Positions 49,804 through 64,000 of a stretch of 64,000 nt of DNA are shown here, one piece after another. Made by a program: the position numbers and the translations under genes. Every line of letters begins with the position of its first letter. Positions within the stretch are counted from its first letter, which is position 1. Under the pieces are notes generated by a model, which was not told the DNA's origin, did not search any database, and was given only the letters and a program-made list of their open reading frames with translations. This DNA is from Cylicocyclus nassatus (lineage: Eukaryota; Nematoda; Chromadorea; Rhabditida; Strongylidae), in assembly GCA_958299035.1 (NCBI GenBank), contig CATQJL010000223.1:82229322-82293321 (forward strand), read 5' to 3'.

Positions 49804-51309
49804 TGAATAAGGAAATGAAAACAGGTAGGCACACAAGTTAAACAAGCTAATTAATAAGAATTGAGATGAAGAAAAGCATGGTGATAATAGACGCTCGTTT
49901 TTCTTTGAGAATAGAATCAAAGAGATCCAAATGAGAAAGGACAAAAAATATGTATAAGAAATTGGTGTCATAACAACGAATATGACATGGGAATAATTAG
50001 CGAAAACAATGAAGAGGACACAGAAGATATGAGGCAGAAGTGGTCATTCAGTAACCTGGAAGAGAGTGATAACAATTAGTGAAGTCGGAGCCGAAAAAAT
50101 AAGGAAAATTATTTTTGGAGTGCAGAGGCATTCCTCTGAAACAAGTACTATACAATAACTTAAAACAAAAATCGAAACCTTGACACATAGCCACATATAA
50201 GCATGCGTACATACATCAATAGCTCACCTTGTGTAGATGGATTTCAACTCCCTTGAGAGGCACTGAGACCATGACATCAGACCATGACACCCTAGCTCAC
50301 TTCACAGCAAATCATCAAGCACATCCCTTCACAAACAAGCCATCAAGCAGAAACCAGCAGATACGAGTCACACCTGGCTGTAAACACAGAACATTACGTT
50401 GGCACTAACCATAAATGCTGTAATAGAAGGGTTTAGGAGAAAAAAGACTTGCTTTCGAACTCTTGGCAACACTTCAATGCCGCAGTCAACAATTTCGATG
50501 GAGCAAGTCTGCAAATGAGCCTGTGATTAGACTTAACGTTTTAGCAGATTTTGCTCAAATTTAGGGGACTGCAACAAGGATACGGCATACTTAATGACAG
50601 GTAATAAACTTGCAAGGAAATCGATGTGGTTTATCAACTTGAGAAAAAGTCAAATAGGAACTTGCGAGACTTTCGAAAGTGGCGATCAAAAGCTACTCCT
50701 GTGAGATATAGAAACAAGAAACTAAATCAGAACGTAGGAGGACATATAAACTAAAATACATGAATGCTCCAAGTCTTTTTCGAAATCTTGAGCAATTTGA
50801 GCATGCGGACCTTGATGAGGATTGGGTTGAAACTACCGCATTCTACGCTTGTCGTTAAGCTCCATCGACAGGCATGAAAATCTTCTTTATCAACTTTAAT
50901 CGTACTTAGGTTTTCTTATTATCTGCTTCAGTCATTTACGGATAATTTCCCCAAGGTGCGCGGTCATTCTTACTGAAATTTACCCCACCACTAACAGATA
51001 ATGTTCATTATCTATAACTTTGTTCATTCAAATTCTTAACTTAAATTATCAGTTTTGTCATCCTCTGAAGTTTTCTTCATCATTGCTAGCGTCAATAGTA
51101 CAACTGTCACACCCAGTAAACGCTGATTTGTCACCACTTCTTGCAAGTTATAAAAGTGCGACACCAGCTGATAGCGGCGCAAGAGAAAGTGCAATCAGAA
51201 ACGTAGCGCAAGGTCAGGCGTCGAATTATTACTACTTGCGCATTATTTGTTCTGTGCTTTAGTCGATTTCCTTTCACTTGCCATCATTCCCAAGAAATTT
51301 TTGTTCAGA
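49804..51309. other. Stretch upstream of flavin oxidoreductase copy 2
   Basis: AT-rich, no exon recognised. It presumably contains the promoter of the gene starting at 51,310. Frames at 51,020-51,262 are unremarkable. Confidence 0.35.
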
Positions 51310-54535
<3,226 letters not shown>

Positions 54536-54948
54536 GGCAAGCGCAGTTCTTTGTATGTGTATTTTATAACATGGATTTGATAAATAAGTTGCCTTTTCAA
54601 GCATCAGATACTAGCTGTAAAGGTTGATGAAAGTGTTTGATTTTTTAGACCTACTTTACGCTTACGCAATGTGGCTCAGTTAGTGGAAATCCACAAAATT
54701 TCTTCTTCTTCTATTTCCTCTGCAAGCGCAAATTAAAAGATGTTAAGTGTTGTGTACTTGAAGTGAGTGTATATCTACGTGTAAAGCTGGCACTTTGTCA
54801 AGTTGTGAGCGATGGTTCATGTGGTCTATGGAAGTCTGCAGGACATATGAATTTGAGACTCTCGATATCGACGAAGGCTTTGTTGCATAGCGTTTTGCGC
54901 ATTTTAAAGCATTGTGATTGGATTGTCGCATGCGTAAGTATTCATCAT

Positions 54949-56865
54949 CAGGGTCGAGCAAGAGGTGTGGCACACAAGCGCCGGATACGACCCCCCCCCC
55001 TCCCACCCCATCTTCTCTCAATACCCCCCCCCCCGTGCATTATCGTTTGCCTTCCGTGGGCATAACACAAAGGCTTTACCATGCTTAATTAGGCACATAT
55101 TCGTAATTAGCATGTCAAATAAACACCATGGGCCAAGTTTTAACAAATTCTGTGAGTTCCAATATTGCACCACCGAGTGAAGTGATCATTTTCAAACATG
55201 AATGACTATGGCCCGTAGTAAAGCTGCTTCAGTCGATCTCAACTGAATAAAACTTCAGTTGAGGCTTCGACGAGTCAGCTTGCCTTCAGTCGAGCCATTG
55301 ATTGATATTGCCAACCACCCACGATGATAAGATTGAGAGCGCCACGTCCATGCAAGTATACGAGTCAAGACGAGTTTGCCAAACATTCACATCTACGTCA
55401 TTGGCACTAGAGGCGGGGATGTGGCCGCACTTGTTAGATCTTGTTAAGTCTCGTCAGCATCACTGTGGCTCCTCACCGACATGTTAAACTGACGTGTATC
55501 GTAAGTTACTCAGGAGCAACTTACGAGAAGTTTCTCTGCGTGTCATCATTGACACACTATTTACATCAATTGGTAGTCTAACTGAATGTGAACTGACTGA
55601 AGTAAGGTAGACTACCTCGTCAGGTAGACGGACGGTCAGCTGAAATCTCACTTTGCATTCTTACAACATGGGAAGCTGGTGATAGGCAGTCTACCTTACC
55701 GAACCTTGTATGAGGGCCTCAGTTCAGTTCACCTGAACTGAACTAGCTTTACTACGGGCCTATGTTTCAAATGTGAATTAGCTAACTCCTTTTGTACTCA
55801 ATACAAAGCACTACTCCTTACTTACCGATGCCATGAGTCCTGCTTCAAATAATCAACAAGCTATGGAATTAAAAGCAGGCCAAGTTGTCGTTTGTCCCAT
55901 TTTTCGCTTCCAATGGCTGCGCTTTCACTAGGTTTTACTCAGGGCGAAGAAGATGGATAGGCTCAAATTATTCCTATGAAAACTAAAAGGCTCAATCTAT
56001 CAAACTATTTGTATTTTGTTCGCTAATATTCTTTTCGGAGGCAAGTTAATGGGGTGTGGAACAACCTTTTGAAAGCTGTGGCCGCCACAGCTTTTTAGGG
56101 ATGTGCCACACCCCATTGACTTACCTTCAAAGCATTCAAATCTCCGTCTTTCTTATATGTTACCACTGCTAAATTTTCTTCTCCACAAAGCAGGAATTTT
56201 ATTCAAAATTATTTCTCCCAGGGAAAGATATAGTCGTTTTTCCTTTGTTAAGCAAAGGGAAAACACCGCGAAAATACTGGATTACGGTGATGTGCTAAGT
56301 CTGCGCTACTACGTGAATCGCGAGGGAACGCAGCAAGAACAAGTATATTCGATAGCCTGATTCTCCTAACTTTCACAAAAGTGATTTGAGCCTGATTGGC
56401 CTTCTCTACTCTGAGAAATTGAAAGCGAAATTGGGACAAATGAGATTTTGGCTTGCTCTTAATTCCAGAATTTGGGGTTAGTTGTAATGGGATTCCTAGT
56501 GTGAGCAAAGAAGTAATAGTACTTTGTAATGAGTGCGAAAGTAGTCTACTCACCTTTGGAACAAAGTTAGCATGTTCGAAAATGACCACCTCATTTGAGT
56601 GTGCCAATATTTGGAAACCTCAAAATTCGCTGAAACTTGGTCCGCAGGGTTATTTGATATGCTAATTACGAAAATGATGGTCTAATGCTTTTAGGATTTT
56701 TTCAATAGGCTTGCTGTGCGTGTACGACCGTACGCCAAAACATAAATGCAGGTATCTTGCACAGTTTGCCTATCGAACATTGTTGACCGACATCATATCG
56801 ACGACCCCCCCCCCCCTCTTCTTGATCTTTTTACGATCCTTAGGTGTGGCGCCTGCTTGACCCTG
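54949..56865. mobile_element. CAGGGTCAAGC foldback element, most complete copy
   Basis: Left end CAGGGTCGAGCAAGAGGTGT, right end GTGTGGCGCCTGCTTGACCCTG, both arms present. The central hairpin is at 56,043-56,124 (GTTAATGGGGTGTGG... apex TGGCCGCCA). Arms carry poly-C/poly-G blocks and the shared CCTGATTnGnCTTCT and TACTTTGTAnTGAGTGC segments. The left arm is interrupted by another element at 55,210-55,760. Native length about 1.36 kb; no open frame of note. Confidence 0.75.
55210..55760. mobile_element. Nested 551-bp MITE with GGCCCGTAGTAAAGCT ends
   Basis: Perfect 16-bp terminal inverted repeats, GGCCCGTAGTAAAGCT and AGCTTTACTACGGGCC, flanked by the 3-bp duplication TAT (55,207-55,209 and 55,761-55,763). 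A 3-bp duplication and G-rich ends suggest the PIF/Harbinger superfamily, though TAT is not its most typical target. It contains small internal hairpins (CGTAAGTTACTC...CAACTTACG). Confidence 0.75.
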
Positions 56866-57330
56866 TTCATACCCCTAAAATAGATTTTCGATTCCAAACA
56901 TCCGCCTGCAATTCTTTGCAGACGACACTGTTTCCAAATCACTACTTAAAGTCCGACAAAAGTGACCCCACTGAAGAAAAATAATTCTTTGGCCCCTACC
57001 CTTTTTAGGTGGTCCATAAGCCTAAGCCGAAATTTGGTCTCAACCCATATGTAACCAGTATAAAAGTAACAGTAACAATACATTTATACAGTGTAATGAA
57101 ATCAGCAATCATTGCCTTCACTTTGACATAACGATAAAAATTATCAGTCTTCAATCAAAGAAATGGTTAGGCAGTGCGTCCAGATTTGTCCGTGCCAGCG
57201 CCATTCTAGCGCGGTGCCAGCACCGTGCACGCCTAGCAACTATATATGCAGCCCTGAGCTTAAATATCACATAGACCTTAAAATCAAGCAGCTATTCAGA
57301 TAGGTTTTCTAATGGTGAAACCAATAACTC
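56866..57330. other. Short gap between repeats
   Basis: About 465 bp, no gene or repeat recognised apart from GC-richer sequence near 57,195-57,235. Confidence 0.35.
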
Positions 57331-57699
57331 AAAGGTACCGTCCACCCAAATTCTCGACTTCCATATTCCTTCGTTCTGAGGTCTTTTCATGTCCCTGATT
57401 CCGAATATAAAGTCGAGACTTCGCGAAAGCTTCAACAATCCGCAAAACCCGTAGGGTTCCGGCGCAGGACGATCCGGAACGGTGATTGGGTGCGCAAAAT
57501 GGGCGGGACAAACGTCAAGCTCACTCAAAGGGAAGGAGCCAACGTAGCAAATTTGTCATCCGAAGCGATTTTTGAAGCAATTTTTTTCGTTTCGGAAGCG
57601 ACTTTAAGCAGCTTGAGTTGGGCAAAATTATACTTCGAGGCCCCGCTACTGTTAGGCATCAGAATCTCAATCATCCCATTTTGAGTGGACAGTGCCTTC
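57331..57699. repeat. GGCACCGTCCACCC-family MITE, copy g
   Basis: Left end AAAGGTACCGTCCACCC, right end GAGTGGACAGTGCCTT, about 369 bp. It contains CATGTCCCTGATTCCGAAT, CCGGAACGGTGATTGGGTGC and TTCGGAAGCGACTTT as in copy a. Confidence 0.65.
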
Positions 57700-60490
57700 A
57701 GTAAGGACCGGCAGTTTATTAATCCAAATATTCTAATTGAAACATCGTGGAGAGATTTATACCCCGGTTAAGCTCCCTGTTGTCAGGAGTAGAAAGCCCA
57801 TCTAAGGAGCCCCAGAAGTGTGCACTTCCTAGATCAAAGTCAACTATTCGTCACGGTACTCTGACCATCTAATTAGTGGTAAAGATTTTCAAGTATTGTT
57901 TGGGGACTACTTACTTTTGTTCATGGAATAGAAAACATTTCTTCGACTTAACAACCGTCTAATCGCTTTGTTGAAAGAAAAACAAACTCTCAACCGTTTT
58001 CCAAAGCACATTTTTGGAAATTACCCATATTCAAATCCTGAAAGATTTATTGCTTCGCAAATTTCTTTGTGTTGAAATCTCTGAAATGACTGTGATTATA
58101 CGTCAATCCCAATGACGCTCGAGGTCGTTCAAGACGTTTGATCACATCGTTTATGTGAAGCATGTGTTCGAATGTAACCTGGATCTTGAGCTTTTGCCGG
58201 TATCATTTGCAGCTTTTTCCTTGTGGTCGCTTAGCAAGTTTGTTTTTGGTACATCTGTCTAACAATTTGTCAAAAGTTCGTGTCTAACAACTTGTAAAAA
58301 GTTCGCAAGATTTCTCATTACTGCACTTTCCAGTGGGAAGACGCAACTTGGAAGAGCAAAACAACCACTGGTGTTTTGTTCCTCAGATATTTATGTCCTC
58401 TTTCCGATTGTCAACGATTTTTCGTTTTTTCGTTCTATGATAAATTTTGAGGTAATATTCAATGTCGAAATCAATACTTGAAATATGCGAAATGTATAAT
58501 GTGTACAGGTGCAAAAATTTGCATGTATAAAAAGAGAAAATTTCTCCATTCAAAATGTAACTTTTAAAGTTTGAAAGCACTTTCGAATGACATTTACAAA
58601 AACGATTAAATTTTTTGGATTTTCATTCGAATCCTCTGAAACGACCTTTATCAGTACTTTTGCACGCTTACAAAGCTTAAAACCTAGCACATAACTAGAT
58701 CTGCAAATTATCAAGGCTAGTGGAAATACTAAAATTGTTTTTTTCCGCGTTATCGCATACGAAGAAGTATTTCAGCTCTTCCTCATCATTTTAGCGTGAC
58801 CGTGAAAATGTACTTTATCAGAAGGATAACTTGTAGAACATTCGATTTGCTATCGACTCGTATTGAGCTTTCTACCTGTAGTGATTTTTTTTGAAAATTG
58901 CCAATAACTGTATGTATTCAGAGCCTTCTATTTCAAAAAGTGCTACATTGCCTTGCGAACTTCTTCTGTCTGTGACAGGGACCGGCGCAGCTTTCCAGCT
59001 ATCCAGGTCAAGCTCGCTATTGTTTCTGGGAGAAACAGCAAGGGGGATATCGTTTTTGCGGTGTCCGGAACATGCTTTACCCCAAACAAACAAAAGAGCG
59101 TAGTTTACAACCAAAACGCAATATTATACCAAATTTGGTGTGCGCATACGCAAAGAATGAGATGATTCAAATTATGGCCTAATTATGAAAACTCAAATTT
59201 TGCTGGATCAAACGTGTTTATGGCTCTCATAGATACAATATGCCACGTGTAAAAAGGCAAGTGAGAGAGAAGAGAATTTGCAAAAATTGCAAGGTTTCTT
59301 TCAAGACCGTCTATTTTGACATATTGATGCTCCCACGTATGAAGGACTGGCAGACATATTTGTGTGCCATAATTGAGAAGCCTCTATTTTAAAGATTCAT
59401 CTTTGCTGCACAAATTTTCACGAGCGAACCAAAAAAGTCAGTATCTGAGCCTCCTTCGCGAGCATAATTACGCCAACTCTTCAATCTTGAAATAAAAGTT
59501 TGCGTATGTTAGCCTATCAGTTACTACTCAATATAGAATATTACATACGTGATTTTGAGGACGCTGCGGAAATTCTCCAAAGAAACTTTTTCTTGAGCAT
59601 TATTATATTTTGGCAACTTGACTTCGAGGCCTAAAATCTCACTACTGTAATGCTTCGTTAAGAATTAGAAAGCTTGAAAAAAGCAGGAAAAGTGTTATCG
59701 CAAAGTGTCATAACAAAGTAAGTTCAATGTTGATTGTGCTTGCCTTTTTATTTCCCTTCCTCTTTTCTTGTTCTTTTTAATGTTGAGGGGGTCGAAAAAG
59801 GTTATCGGAGACTTCGTAAAAGAATTTTTAAGATGGAAGGGAATTCGTTTCAAAATCTTCCTGATTCCAGCTGGTGCCAAGCTCTAGATTACTTAAGCTC
59901 AGTCCTTCAAAATTATAACGCCAAGGTCGCGCATTTCATCAACAACTAACATAAAACTAGATCGTTGTTATCGCTGTACAAGCAGTGAGGAAATGACTCT
60001 AATGAAAGCTCAGTGCCGTAGTTGAGACTCCCAAAAATTCTTGTATCAGTTTTCAAAAGGTGGGAAAGTCGCAGCTAGATAAAGAAGAGTATAAAAGAGA
60101 GATGTTGTTTCATTGGGGTACCCCGAAAGGACATTCCCACAGAGAAAATAAGTTTTGGAAAAAAATGCACCATCATTTTCTTTTGCTGTACTACGAACGG
60201 AACCATTTAAGCAGGATATTAGGCATGCCTGTACTCGAAAGACTAGAGTAAACATAACAAACGTTTTCAAAATCTTTATTGATATCAAAGTAAACAGTAA
60301 TATAAATGGTATCAATTTCTTAGCTGGTTATTTTTATTAAATCTTTGATTAGCTAAATAGTTCTTTGATTGCAATCCACTGACTCTGCAGAAACGATATT
60401 TTCTTTGCTTTCCATCCTTAGAACGATAATCAGCTCGCCTCTATGCCTCTGGCGCTACCACTATCATTAAGTTTTGTTTGCAATTTGCTC
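57700..60490. other. Stretch without a recognised gene
   Basis: About 2.8 kb, AT-rich. A frame at 59,734-59,949 (RLRKRIFKMEG, DSSWCQALDYLSSVL) and one at 60,060-60,251 look slightly protein-like, but splice context and family are not evident, so neither is called. Confidence 0.3.
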
Positions 60491-60494
60491 TGCA

Positions 60495-60620
60495 GAGGCC
60501 GTATTCAAACTTAAGGTAAATTTTACCTTGAGGTAAATTTTACCTCAAGGTAAATTCTACCTTGAGCGATTCGTATTCATCAATGTACCTTGAGGTAAAT
60601 TCTACCTTGGCCAGCTTGAT
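60495..60620. repeat. Cluster of TTACCTTGAGGTAAA palindromes
   Basis: Five or more overlapping units of the palindromic type TTACCTTGAGGTAAA / TTACCTCAAGGTAAA, introduced by CCGTATTCAAACTTAAGG and containing a second CGTATTCATCAATGTACC. Related clusters lie at 61,557-61,625 and 62,878-63,075. Confidence 0.65.
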
Positions 60621-61556
60621 ATACACTGACGTATATTTAGAGCACGCTATGACGTCTTAGCGGTTCATAAAGTTTTTTATTGCCAACAGAACTTTTGCTA
60701 GGACAAAATTTATTGGTAATTGCGCTTTCGGGCCCGAGATGACATGTTTTGACAGGAAGACGGTTCGAAGTACCCTTACATGTTTAAACACGATAAAATG
60801 CGAATGTCTCAGGTCTTAAAAGATCAAAGGGAATTTGTGGCCATTTTTCGAACTATATTTTGACAAAACATGAGTTCGCACCTCATTTTCGAAACTTATA
60901 AGCGGAGGATAGCAAGTTGCAGTGGCCTCGAAGAAATATGTACAGGCTGTCGCAAAGACTTTCAGCCTAACTTTGCAACAGTGTAACTTTGTTGAATGCT
61001 TTGCATTCAAACCAAAGTTTGCAAGTGGGTTTGTCGTAAAGATGACATTACTTCAAAAAAAATTGGTATTCGCATCGTGCACAAAACACCGGTTTCTCTT
61101 CATTGAAGAATTGTAGAATCAAAAATTCTTGGAATGGTCCTGCCACTGGGAAGGAAAAACTTTTCGAATGCGAAAGCTCGAAAAAGCTGAAATGTGATAC
61201 CAATAACTTTGAGTGGCACATTTCGGTTATGAGACTGCATTTTCTGGTTTTTGGTTTTGCATTTTAACCTGTTACTTCCCCTTTTAAAGTCTCAAATGAT
61301 AATTGTTTCGAAAAAAATAAAAAGAGAACTTGACCGTGCCAATAACTTTAAGCTTGCAGACCTCAGTGATTTTTCAGGAGCTTATGGTTGGCGCGTGGCG
61401 CTTTTGCCCACTTTCAATGCTTTTCGGCGCTTTTGGACAATTCGGAGTTCTTTTCGACAAATTTAGCCGTCCTTTAGAAGAAGAACTGATTTTATTCAAC
61501 ATATCCTCCCCTGCTTCCAGCTAAAATGATGATATTAGAATGGACCCTACTGCATA
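60621..61556. other. Sequence between two palindrome clusters
   Basis: AT-rich. Frames at 60,922-61,116 and 61,251-61,524 lack recognisable motifs. It may be the interior of a transposable element bounded by the ACCTTGAGG clusters. Confidence 0.3.
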
Positions 61557-61625
61557 CAATTTACCTTGAGCTGTACCTCAAGGTGCAATTTACCTTAAGG
61601 TATAATTTTCGTATCCGTCAAAGTC
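61557..61625. repeat. ACCTTGAGG palindrome cluster, second
   Basis: TTTACCTTGAGCTGTACCTC, AAGGTGCAATTTACCTTAAGG and a boundary TTTTCGTATCCG, the inverse of the CGTATTCA boundary at 60,495. Confidence 0.55.
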
Positions 61626-62877
61626 TCTCTCTTTCTCAAGGTTAGATTTACCTGTGCGATGATTAGTACTGACATGAGGAGCATGGCATGACACACTTGC
61701 AGTAAATTGCTTTCTCTTGTATTTCCGTGATGTTTTCACGGGGAACGTGTTGGAACATTGGTTTCAGAATTTTACAGTGAATGATTTTGAGACTGCACAG
61801 TCTATATAAGCAACTGTTTCGAGCCCAGAGGGGGCTTATCTAACAATAAGAAGTTGTTTGCTTTTAGTTAGATCGGATTTTAAATTCGTGATATTGTTTC
61901 TAGAACAAATGGAACCTACCTTCCCGGAAAAGTTCTTCTTGCACAGTTGTCAAGAGAGTAGTCTTAACAAAAGCTTCCAAGTTGTCAAAGTAGTTTATTT
62001 CATAGTCACTTTAGGTTTGAGTTAAATCCTGCTTTATTTGATGAGGTTTTTATCGATAATGTTTTTTCAAGTACTTTGCAAATTTTTATGGCGCGCAAAA
62101 TTCCGCCAATTTTTTTTTGCCTCGTTCTGAGTTCTTAGTTCACACAGGCCCGATTATTCCAAAGTAGTGAAGTTTTGACTTCCAAAGCTTCAAAATCATC
62201 ATCATTGAAAGTATGTATCGACGGTTCCCTAATGGGTCACTTTCGGTGTTTAGGGAATATTTTTTGCTCAAAGCTATAAATGTTTGAACCCACATGTGTG
62301 CGTTGTGAGTAAATGAAGAGAGATAAAATTTTTCTGCTCAACCAGAAATATTTGTCTATTTTTTGCATTCGACAGCTAGCTCTTTCTTTCTGCTAAAGTG
62401 CGGAAAAGTGTGTACTAAAGATACAAACATTTTGGTGAAATCATCATTTGAAATTCGATATGATCAGTCAGGAAATGGGATCGACGGTTACGTTGCAGCA
62501 CACGTCACCATTTGGTAATGTCTAATAATTCTGAAGATGGTTTCAGAGTACTTTCATCAAGCAACTTCCACTTTATGATTAAACACAGCTAGTGTGCTCA
62601 AGATGCTGTGAAAAAGAATGACTCTTGCGTATGACTACATCCATCCACGCGTTCGTTGAAAGGTATAAAGTTTCTAAGAATATAGACTGAAATTTTGTTT
62701 TAAGTTCGCTCAACCCCCATAACTCTCACTAATCTTAACAAAATTTCGCAAAATTGCCACAGTGACCTAATTTACGTTACTGCATTACTCATGCAAAAAA
62801 CCAGCTTCCGAAAGTCTATAGATCTCTAAAGGGATCCTTCTAGCCTTGCCTCCAGCTAGGGTTAGAAGTCTTTGAGA
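61626..62877. other. Stretch without a recognised gene
   Basis: AT-rich, no long open frame on either strand and no repeat boundary recognised. Confidence 0.35.
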
Positions 62878-63075
62878 ATTTACCTCAAGATAAATGCAGT
62901 CCGTTTGATGAATACGGATTTTAAGTGATAAAACCATTCAATACTAAACACCTTGAGGTAAATTCTCAAGGTAAAATTTACCTTGAGAATTTACCTCAAG
63001 GTACTTTTGTGAATACGGGTATTTGCTGATAATAAGTGATAAAATTACCTGGTAGAATTCACCTCAAAGTATCAA
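62878..63075. repeat. ACCTTGAGG palindrome cluster, third
   Basis: Contains TTTACCTCAAGATAAATGC, CACCTTGAGGTAAATTCTC, AAATTTACCTTGAGAATTTA and boundaries GATGAATACGGAT and GTGAATACGGGT. Orientation of the boundary is opposite to 60,495, so 60,495-63,020 could be one element. Confidence 0.6.
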
Positions 63076-64000
63076 TGATGACGGCCACAGGTTTCTCGCA
63101 GATCATTTCAAGCCCCACGTTTTTGTAGACCTTAAAAGATTGTGAAGGCTGTGGTCAAGTTTCGCGAACTTGGGACCCCGTGCAATAAGTCGAGGCAGAT
63201 TTTGACTCCCTCCATTTTTGTACACGCCGCACCTTACTTGCTTAAGACGCATGCTGGCCCAGTCGGCATATGTATTAGTAGAACGCAGATTACGTTTTTT
63301 TACGCAGGAAGATATGATTTGATTCTTGCCGGTGAACGTGCATACGAACACTCATGCTTGACCAGACCAGACTTCCTCTTTCTACCTGATTCTTCGTTGC
63401 GACAATGTGTATTCGTTGATACGATGTAGCTTAGTCAAAGAATGACATTCATTCAATTTTTTGAATATATCTCCTTGTCAAAATGCCAGTTGTGAGTGAC
63501 ACAAGAGGTTTCAAGCATGCGTTTTTCTCAGCAAACGCTCTTGCTATGATACTTCCTGAAGTGCGGTCATGCACTAGCTGGGAAAAAGCGACAGGCGTTT
63601 CTTTCAAGCACAAAATACACCGTTTAGTATATACGTTTGATTTTCCGTTCTACCTTAACTCTGTTCTCGTCCTGAGTCAAAAAGAAGCATCTAGGCGCCG
63701 GCCCATTAGGGGTTAGAGCTTTGCCATCTATACTATCGGTCACACCCGTCGCGATTTCAGCCACCGTACGATTCGGCATTGCTGTGATGGCTCATAATTC
63801 TTTGTAAGCACACTTTCTGCAACAACATTCAGAAAGCTTGCATTAATTCATGAAAATCGTGCGCCTGTGCATTCGATATGTGTGCGCTGTCAATTACTAA
63901 CATTTTCAAGTCGCCAACGATAGCAATTTTTCGCAATCGCGCGAGGTATGACCGACTCCTATCACAACTATGCTTACTCGTACAATCTTCACCGTCAAAG
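63076..64000. other. Right end of the window, no gene recognised
   Basis: Overlapping frames at 63,103-63,351 (-) and 63,142-63,429 (+) have no motif. A frame at 63,483-63,716 (+) is likewise unassigned. Confidence 0.3.

Noticed and set aside
59734..60251. Two small + frames with protein-like composition
   Set aside because: No splice-consistent joining, no family motif; too weak to call a gene.

Overview
The window looks like a nuclear contig from a strongylid (clade V) parasitic nematode. The evidence is multi-exon genes with TTTTCAG-type acceptors and mostly short introns, a pair of secreted helical proteins resembling the nematode-specific SXP/RAL-2 (DUF148) family, a full-length RTE-clade LINE, and a very dense load of mariner-like, foldback and other short inverted-repeat elements. 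The genus is not determined. Exon models come from hand translation of splice-consistent open frames; no database search was run.

Layout. 1-6.8 kb: 3' half of a USP30-like ubiquitin protease on + (five exons joined in phase, ending at 6761). 7.6-11.9 kb: complete 13-exon Rab escort protein (REP/CHM) gene on +. 13.8 kb: a possible orphan terminal exon. 14.3-17.8 kb: NADH:flavin oxidoreductase (Old Yellow Enzyme-like) copy 1 on +, lacking a visible start codon. 19.6-22.1 kb: foldback elements. 22.6-24.8 kb: secreted SXP/RAL-2-like gene A on -. 25-31 kb: mariner-type elements, TA microsatellites and an intact RTE retrotransposon (27,614-30,870) with a 13-bp target duplication. 32-37 kb: Helitron-like element, a 933-bp foldback and a three-level nest of DNA transposons holding a near-perfect 949-bp palindrome. 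37.3-37.9 kb: SXP/RAL-2-like gene B on -. 41.6-42.1 kb: frameshifted BTB/T1-domain pseudogene. 45.86 kb: an exact 25-nt synthetic cDNA-amplification primer sequence, an assembly or library artefact. 47.6-49.8 kb: complex foldback. 51.3-54.5 kb: complete Old Yellow Enzyme-like copy 2 on +. 55-64 kb: more foldback elements and palindromic motif clusters, with no gene recognised.

The host genes do not form one pathway. They are housekeeping genes (deubiquitination, Rab prenylation) beside two small local expansions: flavin oxidoreductases (15.1 kb of the window between exon-for-exon duplicates) and secreted DUF148-like proteins. Repeats have colonised almost every long intron and intergenic gap. 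No CRISPR, rRNA or convincing tRNA gene was seen. The most unusual aspects are the number of unrelated foldback families in one 64-kb interval, the triple nest at 34.5-36.7 kb, and the embedded primer.
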